Assembly: GCF_002007565.1 (NCBI RefSeq)
Contig: NZ_CP015625.1
Span: 1,116,001 to 1,180,000 of the forward strand
Length of the DNA stretch: 64,000 nt
Source of the DNA: Ditibartonella choladocola
GTDB lineage: Bacteria; Pseudomonadota; Alphaproteobacteria; Rhizobiales; Rhizobiaceae
Reading direction: 5' to 3'
The translations under genes and the position numbers were made by a program. Shown in pieces: positions 37,620 to 46,826 of this stretch. Numbering within the stretch: the stretch's first letter is position 1; each line of letters opens with the position of its first letter. The notes beneath the pieces were generated by a model. The model was not told the DNA's origin. It saw only the letters and a list, made by a program, of their open reading frames with translations, and did no database searches.

Positions 37620-38786
37620 ATGATAGAAGATAGTCGTGAAGTCGCCCATGCCATCAAGGCGTATTTGCCGGAAATGACCGAGTTGCGACATCAAATCCAT
37701 TCTAACCCTGAAACAGGTTTTGAGGAAAAGGCTACATCGGCCATTGTCGGTAAATTGCTTCAGGAATGGGGTTATGAATTGTCGCACCTTGCCGGAACCG
37801 GCATTGTTGCGACTTTGAAAGCAGGCGAGGGGAAAAAAACGCTCGGTCTTCGTGCCGATATGGATGCTCTACCGGTCAATGAACAGACAGGATTGCCCTA
37901 TGCCAGCAAAAATGCCGGAAAAATGCATGCATGCGGCCACGACGGGCATACGTCCAGCCTGTTGACGGCAGCGCGCTATCTTGCGCGCACAAAACAGTTT
38001 TCCGGAACGCTTCATCTTATTTTTCAACCGGCAGAAGAAGGCCTTGGCGGCGCGCGGCGCATGGTTGATGAAGGAATTTTCGACAAATTCCCGTGTGATG
38101 CCATATTCGGCTATCATAATGTGCCCGGTATTCCGGCCGGTAATTTCTGTTTTATACCGGGGGCTGCAACCGCCGCTTCCGACCGTGCAAGAATTATCAT
38201 CAAAGGAAAAAGCGGACACGGAGCCCAACCCGAAACGGCGATTGATCCTATTGTTGTCGGTGCGGCTATTGTCAGTTCGTTGCAAACCATTGTTTCGCGC
38301 AACGTCTCGCCGTTGCAATCTGCCGTTGTGACAGTTGCAAGTTTTCATGCCGGTGAAGCCTATAACATTATTCCGGCAACGGCCGAATTGAAACTTACAA
38401 TCCGCAGCTATGATGAAAAAATACGCAATCTTTTAGAAAAACGCATTAGGGAAATTGTCGAATTTCAGGCCAATGTGTTCGGTGCAAAATGCGAAATTGA
38501 TTATTTTCGTCTCAATCCGGCATGCGAGAATGATAAAGCTTTAACAGAATTTGCACGCCGCGTTGCTGAAGAAGCATTCGGTAAGGAGGCTATAGAAGAA
38601 CGTTCACAACCCTTTACGTTTAGCGAAGATTTTTCCTACATGCTTCAGAAAAAACAGGGCTGCTATCTCTTTATCGGCAACGGGAACACAGCAAATCTGC
38701 ATAGCGACCATTATAATTTCAACGATGAATTGTTATTGCGGGCAAGCACTTACTGGGTTCGACTTGTGGAAAGTTATCTCTGTTGA
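37620..38786 (+). CDS. M20 family amidohydrolase (hippurate hydrolase / N-acyl-amino-acid hydrolase type)
   Basis: A 388-residue cytoplasmic metalloenzyme of peptidase family M20D that splits N-acyl amino acids such as hippurate, N-acetyl amino acids or auxin conjugates. The metal-site motifs are LGLRADMDALPVNEQTGLPY, MHACGHDGHTSSLLTAARYL and IFQPAEEGLGGARRMVDEG; the dimerisation insert contains GKSGHGAQPETAIDPIV. The last metal ligand is the His of ANLHSDHYNFND. It follows the MFS gene and is probably under the divergent LysR. Amino acid products could feed general metabolism, including the nearby DadA-like enzyme if D-forms are involved; this link is speculative. Confidence 0.94.
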   Translation: MIEDSREVAHAIKAYLPEMTELRHQIHSNPETGFEEKATSAIVGKLLQEWGYELSHLAGTGIVATLKAGEGKKTLGLRADMDALPVNEQTGLPYASKNAGKMHACGHDGHTSSLLTAARYLARTKQFSGTLHLIFQPAEEGLGGARRMVDEGIFDKFPCDAIFGYHNVPGIPAGNFCFIPGAATAASDRARIIIKGKSGHGAQPETAIDPIVVGAAIVSSLQTIVSRNVSPLQSAVVTVASFHAGEAYNIIPATAELKLTIRSYDEKIRNLLEKRIREIVEFQANVFGAKCEIDYFRLNPACENDKALTEFARRVAEEAFGKEAIEERSQPFTFSEDFSYMLQKKQGCYLFIGNGNTANLHSDHYNFNDELLLRASTYWVRLVESYLC

Positions 38787-39266
38787 GAAATTTCATTATC
38801 CATTAGCGTTCTATCGCCGATTTCAGAAATAGAATTCCAATCTCATTCAATGACAGAACGGCAGAAGGGTGTTCATTCGGTTATTCCGGTATTTTTAATC
38901 TCGAATGCCGGAATAATCGATTTTCTGTCGATCGAATAGATGCAACAACATACAGTGTTTTTTCAGCCGACTTATAGCGCTTTATTCCTGTCAGCATCGA
39001 AAGACTTCCCAACAATGAATATCCGGTCTTGATTTTTTGAAGCGTATTTTCTTGACGATAAACGATTGCGTTTCTGCTTCAATAAATTGAAAAATCAAAG
39101 AAATAGGCACGCAAAGCCCGTGAAAAATCGTGAACCGGCAAAATTTCCTTCCGGAGTTTTCGATTAGGAATAATAGCTTTTAAAGCGTTATTTATTGTTG
39201 AAACCGTGTTTCAAAGGCGCGGGATGTCTATTCCCTTGAGCGACAAGAATCTGTTATCAAAGCTTT
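38787..39266. other. 480-bp spacer between the M20 gene and thyA
   Basis: No supported gene. It contains a 9-bp inverted repeat TTATTCCGG/CCGGAATAA (38881-38889 with 38908-38916), perhaps a terminator stem for the M20 unit although no T-run follows, and a 7-bp dyad TTGAAAC-CGT-GTTTCAA (39198-39214) 52 bp before the thyA start. Confidence 0.5.
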
Positions 39267-40061
39267 ATGAAAAACTATCTCGACCTTCTGTCTTATGTTC
39301 TCGTCAACGGTATTGACCGTTCCGATCGGACCGGAACCGGTACGCGTTCTGTATTTGGTTACCAGATGCGATTTAATCTTGCCGACGGCTTTCCGCTGCT
39401 GACAACCAAAAAGCTTCATGTCCGCTCGATTATCTATGAGTTGTTGTGGTTTTTGCGGGGTGATACCAATATCAAATGGCTGAACGAACACGGCGTATCC
39501 ATCTGGAATGAATGGGCGGATGAAAACGGTGATCTTGGGCCGGTTTACGGTTATCAATGGCGGTCATGGCCATGCCCTGATGGTCGTCATATTGACCAGA
39601 TAGCCAAGCTTGTCGATATGATTATCAAGACACCTTATTCGCGCCGTTTGATTGTTTCAGCCTGGAATCCTGCGCTGGTCGACGAGATGGCTTTGCCTCC
39701 TTGCCATTGTATGTTCCAGTTTTATGTTGCGGACGGAAAATTGTCTTGCCAACTCTATCAACGTTCGGCCGATATATTTCTCGGAGTACCTTTCAATATT
39801 GCTTCATACGCCTTGCTAACAATGATGATTGCCCAAGTCACCGGTCTGAAAGCGGGAGATTTCGTCCACACATTCGGCGACGCCCATCTTTATTCCAACC
39901 ATTTCGAGCAAGCAAAGCTGCAACTCACGCGAAAACCCTTGCCATTGCCAACCATGAAACTCAATCCCGATGTCAAAGATCTCTTCAAATTTCAATATGA
40001 GGATTTTTCACTCGAAAACTATGTAGCCGCGCCACATATCAAAGCACCGGTGGCCGTGTAA
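39267..40061 (+). CDS. thyA: Thymidylate synthase
   Basis: A 264-residue homodimeric enzyme that methylates dUMP to dTMP with 5,10-methylene-tetrahydrofolate, releasing dihydrofolate. The folate-site opening [19 protein letters not shown], the nucleophile Cys in [29 protein letters not shown] and the final APVAV are all standard ThyA. Length equals E. coli ThyA (264). The stop and the folA start share one base (TAATG), coupling production of dihydrofolate to its reductase. Confidence 0.99.
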   Translation: MKNYLDLLSYVLVNGIDRSDRTGTGTRSVFGYQMRFNLADGFPLLTTKKLHVRSIIYELLWFLRGDTNIKWLNEHGVSIWNEWADENGDLGPVYGYQWRSWPCPDGRHIDQIAKLVDMIIKTPYSRRLIVSAWNPALVDEMALPPCHCMFQFYVADGKLSCQLYQRSADIFLGVPFNIASYALLTMMIAQVTGLKAGDFVHTFGDAHLYSNHFEQAKLQLTRKPLPLPTMKLNPDVKDLFKFQYEDFSLENYVAAPHIKAPVAV

Positions 40062-40567
40062 TGGCGAAGATCAGTCTTATTGTTGCTGTTGCGGAAAATG
40101 GCGTGATTGGTCGTGATGGAACAATGCCATGGCGCTTGTCGACGGATTTGAAGAGATTTAAAGCGCTCACCATCGGTCATCCGGTGGTTATGGGGCGTAA
40201 AACATGGGATTCTCTAAAAAAGCCACTGCCGGAGCGCGCCAATATTGTTATCACCCGCGATAAATCTTTTGCCGGAAATGGTGCAATTGTGACGCATTCT
40301 TTTTCCGAAGCCCGCCAAATAGCCGAGGCGGAAGCGGATAAAACAAAGACGGACGAAATTTTTATCATCGGAGGAGGGGCAATCTTCAAGGAATTTTTGC
40401 CCTTTGCCGATCGCATGTATATCACGGAAATACTTGCGGCTGTCGAGGGAGATACATTTTTTCCGACTTTTGATCCGCAAAATTGGCGCGCTTTGTCGAG
40501 TGAAATGGTACCGGAAGGGTCGAAAGACACATTTCCTACCAGATTTGTTGTCTATGAACGCCAATAA
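40061..40567 (+). CDS. folA: Dihydrofolate reductase
   Basis: A 168-residue NADPH-dependent enzyme that restores tetrahydrofolate after ThyA. The motifs are VAVAENGVIGRDGTMPWRLS (with the catalytic acidic residue shortly after), PVVMGRKTWDSL, and FIIGGGAIFKEFLPFADRMY. Chromosomal FolA type, not an integron-borne DfrA. It starts on the last base of the thyA stop (TAATG). No unusual residues were noticed in the trimethoprim-contact motifs that can be judged by eye. Confidence 0.97.
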   Translation: MAKISLIVAVAENGVIGRDGTMPWRLSTDLKRFKALTIGHPVVMGRKTWDSLKKPLPERANIVITRDKSFAGNGAIVTHSFSEARQIAEAEADKTKTDEIFIIGGGAIFKEFLPFADRMYITEILAAVEGDTFFPTFDPQNWRALSSEMVPEGSKDTFPTRFVVYERQ

Positions 40568-40679
40568 GTTTTAAAAAAAGGACAATTGGTCGATCATTGC
40601 GTTGAAACGTGATGTCGACATCCCTATAACAGTGGAACGATAAATATTGCGCAAATGTTGCGCTGAGCAAGAGGTGATT

Positions 40680-41867
40680 ATGCCCTGGAGCAATCAGAAT
40701 GGCGGCGGCCCCTGGGGAGGCGGCGGAAATAATGGTGGAAGCCCGTGGAGTGGTGGCGGAAACGACAATGGCAGCAATAAAAACCCGTGGGGGAAAAAGC
40801 CGCTCGGTTCGGGTGGCAATGGCGGCGGAAATAATGGCGGCAACGGTCCCGATATTGACGATATTTTACGCAAAGGTCAGGATACGCTCAAGCAATTCGG
40901 CGGTGGTGCCATTGTCCTTGTCATAATCATCGTTGCAATCATATTCTGGCTTTTTCAATGTTTCTATATTGTCCAGCAGAATGAGCAAGCTGTCGAATTG
41001 CGGTTCGGTGTGCCGAAACCCGGCATTATCAATGACGGCCTTCACTTCCATTTCTGGCCAATCGAAAATTATTTGAAGGTACCGCTCACTGAAAAGTCGA
41101 TCGCAATAGGTGGCAAACCCGGCCAACCCCAGCAGAGCGACGGGTTGATGCTATCAAGCGACCAGAATATCGTTTATGTAAATTTTTCAGTATATTATCG
41201 CATTTCGGAACCTGATAGATACCTCTTCAATGTCAACGAGCAGGAAGGAACCGTTCGTCAGGTTGCCGAAAGCGCCATGCGCGAAGTTATCGGTCGGCGT
41301 CCTGTTGATGATGTTTTGCGCGATAAGAAGGAAGAGGTCGCGGATAATGTGAAAAAAATTATCCAGTCGACTGTTGATAAGTATCAGCTGGGTGTTCAAA
41401 TCAATCGTGTTTCGATCAGTGAGGCAGCTCCGCCTACGAAAGTTGCTGCTGCGTTCAATTCTGTTCAGCAAGCCGAACAGGAACGGGGGCGCATGATTGA
41501 AGAAGGTAATCGGGTGCGTTTCCAGAAATTGGGACAAGCCAATGGTGAGGCCTCAAAAGCGCGCGAGGTTGCGAAAGGTGAAAAGGCGCAGACTGTGGAA
41601 GAGGCCAAAGGTCGTGCAGAACGATTTGAAGCGATTTCCCATGAAGCCGCGGTTTCACCGGAAGCAAGCCGTTATCGCCTCTATATGGAAACAATCGGAA
41701 ATATTCTGAATGCGCCGAATAAACTTGTAATCGATCAAAAAAATGGTGGTCCTGTGTCTTATCTGCCTTTGAATGAATTGATGTCGGGGCAAAACAAATC
41801 GCCGGCAACTTCTAGCGCAACAAAGTCTTCCCCTTCCGACTCTGATAAGACAGGAGGTCAGCAATAA
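40680..41867 (+). CDS. hflK: FtsH protease activity modulator HflK
   Basis: A 395-residue SPFH/prohibitin-family protein that forms, with HflC, a large periplasmic-facing cage around the FtsH protease. Start at ATG 40680 with GAGGTGAT just upstream. Residues 1-65 are Gly/Asn/Trp-rich and low in complexity, then one transmembrane helix (about 77-97, IVLVIIIVAIIFWLFQCFYI). The SPFH domain follows (QQNEQAVELRFGVPKPGI) and then a long charged helix (RVRFQKLGQANGEASKAREV). The Ser/Thr/Lys tail is disordered. The stop overlaps hflC by one base (TAATG). Confidence 0.97.
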   Translation: MPWSNQNGGGPWGGGGNNGGSPWSGGGNDNGSNKNPWGKKPLGSGGNGGGNNGGNGPDIDDILRKGQDTLKQFGGGAIVLVIIIVAIIFWLFQCFYIVQQNEQAVELRFGVPKPGIINDGLHFHFWPIENYLKVPLTEKSIAIGGKPGQPQQSDGLMLSSDQNIVYVNFSVYYRISEPDRYLFNVNEQEGTVRQVAESAMREVIGRRPVDDVLRDKKEEVADNVKKIIQSTVDKYQLGVQINRVSISEAAPPTKVAAAFNSVQQAEQERGRMIEEGNRVRFQKLGQANGEASKAREVAKGEKAQTVEEAKGRAERFEAISHEAAVSPEASRYRLYMETIGNILNAPNKLVIDQKNGGPVSYLPLNELMSGQNKSPATSSATKSSPSDSDKTGGQQ

Positions 41868-42763
41868 TGCAACAAAACCGTTTGTTCATTGGCCTTGGTG
41901 TCATTATCGTCGTATTGTTGGCAATCTGGATGTCGGTGTTTATCGTCTATCCACGTCAACAGATTGCCGTCAAACGTTTCGGACAGATCGTAAGAGTTGA
42001 ACAGGAACCGGGGCTATATTTCAAAACGCCCTTTATCGACCAGACAGTGATTATCGATAATCGTCTGTTGCGGTATGATGTCCCGACACAGTCTGTTCAG
42101 GTTCGTGGCGGTGCTTATTATGAAGTCGATGCCTTCTTCATCTATCGTATCACCGATCCCAAACTGTTCTTGCAACGCATCAGCTCCGGCCGTCCGCAAG
42201 TCGCAGCCGAAGAAAACCTTGCCCCGCGTTTTATAGATGCACTACGTGCAGTTTACGGAAAACGTGAGTTCAAAGCGGCTCTTTCTGATGAACGCGGAGC
42301 CATGATGGAAGAAGTCCAACAACAATTTTCTGCTGATGCCGGTTCACTCGGTATTACAATTGTTGATGTGAGAATTCGCAAGACCGATTTGACAGATGCC
42401 GTATCGGAAGATGTCTATCGCCAAATGGCGGCTGAACGCGAGGCTGCAGCTGAAAATATTCGCGCACGTGGCCAGCAGGAACGCGATCGCATTGTCGCGG
42501 AAGCCAATCGTGAATATGAAGAAATCGTTGCTGCTGCCAAGCGTGATGCCGAAATCACCCGCGGTGAAGGGCAGGCAGAAAGTATCCGTTTGTTACTGGA
42601 AGCAAGGAAAACCAATCCGTCATTTTATGATTTCTGGTTGGCAATGGAAAATTATAAGAAGTTGAAAACCACTCCGATGGTGATTTCGCCTAACGAGGAT
42701 TTCTTCTATTATTTCCACAATCCGCTGGCTACCGGTAAAATTAATTCACCGGCAAACAACTAA
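41867..42763 (+). CDS. hflC: Protease modulator HflC
   Basis: A 298-residue SPFH partner of HflK in the FtsH-HflKC membrane complex. One N-terminal transmembrane segment (about 7-27) is followed by QIAVKRFGQIVRVEQEPGLY and FKTPFIDQTVIIDNRLLRYD, then a helical region with VRIRKTDLTDAVSEDVYRQM and REYEEIVAAAKRDAEITRGE. Typical length. It overlaps both neighbours by one base (TAATG at each side), so hflK, hflC and DUF2065 are coupled. Confidence 0.97.
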   Translation: MQQNRLFIGLGVIIVVLLAIWMSVFIVYPRQQIAVKRFGQIVRVEQEPGLYFKTPFIDQTVIIDNRLLRYDVPTQSVQVRGGAYYEVDAFFIYRITDPKLFLQRISSGRPQVAAEENLAPRFIDALRAVYGKREFKAALSDERGAMMEEVQQQFSADAGSLGITIVDVRIRKTDLTDAVSEDVYRQMAAEREAAAENIRARGQQERDRIVAEANREYEEIVAAAKRDAEITRGEGQAESIRLLLEARKTNPSFYDFWLAMENYKKLKTTPMVISPNEDFFYYFHNPLATGKINSPANN

Positions 42764-42948
42764 TGAGCTTGTTGGTTACGGCTTTCGGGCTTGTTCTGTT
42801 TATCGAGGGGCTTGTTTATGCAGGCTTTCCGGGACTTGTAAAAAAGATGGCGTCACAAATACATGTGACGCCTGAACATATTTTACGGATAAGCGGTTTT
42901 TGCGCGATGCTTATCGGTTTAATTATTGTATGGCTTTCGCGATCGTAA
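42763..42948 (+). CDS. DUF2065 family small membrane protein
   Basis: A 61-residue protein with two transmembrane helices (about 5-21 and 42-58) and a short polar loop containing HVTPEHILRISGFCAMLIGL. DUF2065 members (YjeT in E. coli) are found next to hflKC in many proteobacteria, which argues for a role with the FtsH-HflKC complex, though no function is established. Translationally coupled to hflC by TAATG. Confidence 0.9.
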   Translation: MSLLVTAFGLVLFIEGLVYAGFPGLVKKMASQIHVTPEHILRISGFCAMLIGLIIVWLSRS

Positions 42949-43085
42949 ATGATAGGATAAAAGCCAAACATTATTAAAAGGGATAAAGGTTGTTTTAGGT
43001 AAAATTCGGTCTTTCCCCTTAGCTTGAAAATGTTTTAAACGGTTTGAGCCTCGTTGTTTTGGTCGCTCTCGGATGGGATGCTAAT

Positions 43086-44582
43086 ATGTTGTTAAAGCGC
43101 TTTATGCTAGCTGTCGTTCTTTGTTCGGCATTCGGGTTTTCTCATTCCGAAAGTTTTGCAGAAGTCGCGCTTGAACATAAAGCACCGGAATCGGTAGCAA
43201 ATCTTGCTTCCGGATTACTTGATGCAGTTGTCAATATTTCTACGTCGCAGACGGTGAAAGGCACCGAGCAGGGTGACAAGACGGCTTTGCCCAAAGTGGA
43301 AGAGGGTGCACCGTTTCAGGAGTATTTCAACGACTTTTTTTCACCCAAAAATGACAAGAGCGAGTTGAATCAATCAAGGAAAGTTCAATCGCTCGGCTCG
43401 GGTTTTGTTATTGATGCCGAAAAAGGACTCATCGTTACCAATAATCACGTTATCGCCGATGCCGATGAAATCGAGGTCAATTTCACTGACGGCTCCAAGC
43501 TCAAAGCCAAACTCTTAGGCAAGGATGCCAAGACCGATCTTGCTCTCTTGCAAGTCGATCCAAAGGCAAAAAAGCTTACTGCGGTTTCGTTCGGTGACTC
43601 GGATAATGCGCGTATTGGCGATTGGGTGATGGCCATAGGTAACCCGTTCGGTCTTGGTGGAACAGTCACCGTGGGTATTATTTCCGCACGAAATCGCGAT
43701 ATTAGCGCTGGCCCCTATGATGATTTTATCCAGACGGATGCGGCCATAAATCGCGGCAATTCCGGCGGGCCACTATTTGATATGAATGGCAAGGTTATCG
43801 GCATCAATACCGCGATCATATCACCATCCGGCGGTTCGATCGGTATCGGTTTTGCTATTCCCTCCGATATGGCAACCAGTGTCCTTGACCAATTGAAAGA
43901 GTTTGGCGAAACAAGGCGCGGTTCGCTTGCGATAAGAATACAACCGGTAACACAGGAAATTGCTGATAGTCTTAAATTGCCGAAAGCCCAGGGCGCGCTG
44001 GTTGCCGGAAAAATCGACGACAAAACAGTCGATAACTCCCAGTTAAAAGATGGCGATGTTATTATCCGCTTTGGTAACCACGCTATCAAAGACGCCCGTG
44101 AACTGCCACGGATTGTTGCAGAAAGCCCTGTGGGCAAGATTGTTGATGTAACAATTCTTCGTAATGGTCAGGAAAAAAGTGTGAAAGTCAAGCTTGGTCG
44201 TTTGAAGGAAAAAGAAGTAGAAAGCGACTCGTCCGCAGACAATGACCATGAAGGCGGCAATAAGAAGGCCGATGAGGCGGATACCATCCATGCAATGGGC
44301 ATGACGTTGTCGGAAATAACGGACGAATTGCGTAAACGCTACCATATCAAGGATGGTGTTAACGGCGTACTTGTCACAGCGGTTTCGCCGAATAGTGCCG
44401 CCGATGAAAAGCGTATCCGTGCAGGTGAGGTTATTGTAGACATTAACCAGCAGCTTGTTAAAACGCCAGAAGATGTTTCCAAGCAATTGGAGCAATTGCG
44501 CGCCAACGGTCGTAAAAACGCCTTGTTAATGGTTGCGGGTGAAGATGGTGAATTGCGTTTTGTGACCTTGCGGCTTGATTGA
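43086..44582 (+). CDS. Do/Deg family periplasmic serine endoprotease
   Basis: A 498-residue HtrA-type protease-chaperone for misfolded envelope proteins. Start ATG 43086 gives the signal peptide MLLKRFMLAVVLCSAFGFSH, processed near SFA-EVA. The catalytic triad is His in VTNNHVIADA (about residue 120), Asp in KTDLALLQV (about 150) and Ser in NRGNSGGPLF (about 225). Two PDZ domains follow (RRGSLAIRIQPVTQEIADSL; GVNGVLVTAVSPNSAADEKR), with an acidic linker EVESDSSADNDHEGGNKKAD between them. DegP/MucD-like. It lies 137 bp after the hflKC-DUF2065 group, forming a membrane/periplasm quality-control cluster. Confidence 0.96.
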   Translation: MLLKRFMLAVVLCSAFGFSHSESFAEVALEHKAPESVANLASGLLDAVVNISTSQTVKGTEQGDKTALPKVEEGAPFQEYFNDFFSPKNDKSELNQSRKVQSLGSGFVIDAEKGLIVTNNHVIADADEIEVNFTDGSKLKAKLLGKDAKTDLALLQVDPKAKKLTAVSFGDSDNARIGDWVMAIGNPFGLGGTVTVGIISARNRDISAGPYDDFIQTDAAINRGNSGGPLFDMNGKVIGINTAIISPSGGSIGIGFAIPSDMATSVLDQLKEFGETRRGSLAIRIQPVTQEIADSLKLPKAQGALVAGKIDDKTVDNSQLKDGDVIIRFGNHAIKDARELPRIVAESPVGKIVDVTILRNGQEKSVKVKLGRLKEKEVESDSSADNDHEGGNKKADEADTIHAMGMTLSEITDELRKRYHIKDGVNGVLVTAVSPNSAADEKRIRAGEVIVDINQQLVKTPEDVSKQLEQLRANGRKNALLMVAGEDGELRFVTLRLD

Positions 44583-45012
44583 AAATCCGCTCTTGAGCAG
44601 AAATATCGGCAATTTGCATCACAATCGGTAAGCAACTGACCGCGACTTGGCCATCTCATTGACCGCTAGAATGATTGACAACAACCGGATTATAAAAATG
44701 GCTATACGGAGTTTCTTTTTCGGAAACTTCTAAGCATAAAACCCTGTTCGTATAGGGGTTAGATCAATATTTTTGAATTCAACAACACAAGTTCCGATAG
44801 GGTATATTTTGATTTATCGACAAAAAAGATGTTTTTGTCCCGCGTGCCTTACAAAATTCTGTCCGGTTTTGTTGAGTAAATTCAACGTGTTTTGGAAATA
44901 TTTTACCAGATTGGATGAGGGGCGAGTTCAGTAATATACCCTAGCTGTTTTTAGTTGCCCGTTTTATCGAATAATGTCCAAAACATCGGATATGCGATAA
45001 TTCAGCTTGCTT
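44583..45012. other. 430-bp spacer between the Deg gene and serB
   Basis: Convergent intergenic region without a supported gene. A short hairpin AGTTTC/GAAACT (44710-44715 with 44723-44728) is the only structure noticed. It is AT-rich, with no tRNA-like or repeat content. Confidence 0.5.
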
Positions 45013-45912
45013 TCATTCGACAAAGTCCGATTTACGATAGCCTTGCAAATAAAGAAGGGCCGTCAGATCACCGTAATCAATGCGAATGGAAGCGGCTTCT
45101 GCAACAATCGGTTTCGCATGAAGAGCAACGCCGGAGCCTGCGCGTTGAAGCATTGCAAGGTCATTGGCACCATCTCCGACCGCCATCGCATCATCGGGCG
45201 AGATGTGTAACCGTTCACAGAGTTCTTCCAATTTTTCAAGTTTTGCTTGTTTGCCTAAAATAGGTTCGTTCACCCGTCCTGCGAGATGATCTCCTTCGAC
45301 GACGAGTTCATTGGCATTATGTTCGTCAAAACCGATGGCACTTGCAATTTTCGAGGTAAAAAGTGTAAAGCCACCGGAAACAAGTGCTGTATAGGCGCCA
45401 TTTTTACGCATGGTGGCAATCAGTGCTTTGCCGCCATTTGCCAGTGTGATGCGCTTTTCAATCACATCGTCTATGATCGACAATGGCAGCCCTTTTAATA
45501 AAGCGACACGTTCACGAAGCGCCGGTTCAAACGCAATTTCACCATTCATTGCACGTTTCGTTATGTCGGAAATATAGTCGCGCAAGCCCGCAACATCGGC
45601 TAGCTCGTCGATGCATTCCTGACCGATCATGGTTGAGTCCATATCGGCGATCAGAAGTTTCTTTCGCCTGTTGTCTTGTCGTTGAACAGCAACATCCACA
45701 GCTTCGCCGTGAAGGGTGTTTCGTAAAGTGGCTTGTGCTTCATCCGGCGCGATATTGTTATTCAACGGGATGTCGCAGGCTATTCCATCACAAAGCCAAT
45801 AGACATTGCTTGCATTAATGCTATCAGTGGCTTTATCAACGAGCTGTGGTGTCAATACCGGTTTTTCGGGATTGGCGATCAACGTGGCTACAAGTAACTC
45901 GCTATGGGACAT
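45013..45912 (-). CDS. serB: Phosphoserine phosphatase SerB
   Basis: A 299-residue HAD-superfamily phosphatase for the last step of L-serine synthesis. The nucleophile motif is LLIADMDSTMIGQECIDELA (D-x-D-x-T variant DMDST), motif II is the Ser of ALVSGGFTLFT, and motif IV is AVGDGANDLAMLQRAGSGVA. An N-terminal ACT-like regulatory segment of about 80 residues precedes the catalytic domain. Its ATG is 14 bp from the divergent miaA ATG; reading outward, CGGAG lies 6 bases before the serB start. With sdaA and glyA in the window, serine/glycine metabolism is well represented, although the genes are not linked. Confidence 0.96.
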   Translation of the reverse strand: MSHSELLVATLIANPEKPVLTPQLVDKATDSINASNVYWLCDGIACDIPLNNNIAPDEAQATLRNTLHGEAVDVAVQRQDNRRKKLLIADMDSTMIGQECIDELADVAGLRDYISDITKRAMNGEIAFEPALRERVALLKGLPLSIIDDVIEKRITLANGGKALIATMRKNGAYTALVSGGFTLFTSKIASAIGFDEHNANELVVEGDHLAGRVNEPILGKQAKLEKLEELCERLHISPDDAMAVGDGANDLAMLQRAGSGVALHAKPIVAEAASIRIDYGDLTALLYLQGYRKSDFVE

Positions 45913-45926
45913 GGAAAACTCCGTTC

Positions 45927-46796
45927 ATGAAGAAAAGAACAATTACTTTGATAGCGGGGCCTACGGCAAGCGGCAAGTCGGATTTTGCGCTGAAATTGGC
46001 ACAAGAAAATGAAGCGGTGATTGTGAATGCCGATTCGATGCAGGTCTATAGCGTTCTGGACATTATTACAGCACGGCCAAGCCGTGAAGATATGGCACTT
46101 ATACCACATTATCTCTATGGTTATATCGCACCCGACGAACACTATTCGACCGGCAAATGGTTGAAGGATGCTATTGCGATTCTTGAAAATATCGAGCTTC
46201 CGCTCATTTTTGTAGGGGGTACAGGGCTTTACTTTAAAGCTTTGACAGAAGGTTTGGCAGAAATTCCCGATATTCCTGATTGTATACGCGAAAAATGGCG
46301 TGACAAATTGAAAAATGAAGGCTCGCTAACCCTCTATAAGATGCTTGAGACGATTGACGAGCCGGTAGCTCGCAGGTTGAGCGATCGTGATGGGCAAAGA
46401 ATTATTCGTGCCTTGGAAGTTTATGAAGCAACGGGAAAAACCTTGAGTTACTGGCAAAGTCGGAAGACCAGACCCGCATTCGAAAATGAAAATGTTGAAA
46501 AGTTGCTGTTACTCCCCGATCGCAACGTGGTTTATGAGCGTATCGAAAAACGTTTCGATAAAATGGTTGAAAATGGTGCTTTGAACGAAGCGCGGGCGTT
46601 GGATAAATTGGGGTTAGCCCCGTCAATGCCTGCAATGAAAGCGATCGGTATTCCGGAATTTATTGATGTTCTGAAAGGCCGAAAGACAATTCAGGCTGCA
46701 ATCGAAGAAGCGAAAACCAATACACGCCGTTACGCAAAACGCCAAATGACATGGTTTAGACACCAATTAGGGGATGACTGGAAAAAAGTCCCGTAA
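45927..46796 (+). CDS. miaA: tRNA dimethylallyltransferase MiaA
   Basis: A 289-residue enzyme that adds dimethylallyl to A37 of tRNAs reading UNN codons. The P-loop is LIAGPTASGKSDFALKLA; then NADSMQVYSVLDIITARPS and the LIFVGGTGLYFKALTEGLAE segment are family marks; the C-terminal RRYAKRQMTWFRHQL binds tRNA. The open frame extends further upstream, but the start ATG 45927 (KKRTITLIAG) matches the family. The 5' leader and promoter must lie inside serB because only 14 bp separate the two start codons. A 20-bp direct repeat covers the stop codon. Confidence 0.96.
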   Translation: MKKRTITLIAGPTASGKSDFALKLAQENEAVIVNADSMQVYSVLDIITARPSREDMALIPHYLYGYIAPDEHYSTGKWLKDAIAILENIELPLIFVGGTGLYFKALTEGLAEIPDIPDCIREKWRDKLKNEGSLTLYKMLETIDEPVARRLSDRDGQRIIRALEVYEATGKTLSYWQSRKTRPAFENENVEKLLLLPDRNVVYERIEKRFDKMVENGALNEARALDKLGLAPSMPAMKAIGIPEFIDVLKGRKTIQAAIEEAKTNTRRYAKRQMTWFRHQLGDDWKKVP

Positions 46797-46826
46797 CTTT
46801 ATAGAGAAAAAGTCCGGTAACTTTAT
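46783..46826. repeat. Direct repeat spanning the miaA stop codon
   Basis: AAAAAGTCCCGTAACTTTAT at 46783-46802 and AAAAAGTCCGGTAACTTTAT at 46807-46826, 24-bp period, one mismatch. The first copy contains the final miaA codons and the stop; a slippage duplication of the gene end is the simplest origin. Downstream, TGGCACATCTTTCTT and TGGCAACTCTTTCTT (about 46836 and 46860) form another imperfect pair, the second with a TGGCAA/TTGCCA stem. The rest of the 367-bp spacer to nrdJ shows nothing else except the nrdJ terminator. Confidence 0.85.

Noticed and set aside
44583..45012. tRNA or small RNA gene in the spacer
   Set aside because: No TTCGA-containing T-loop, cloverleaf or strong terminator hairpin could be found.
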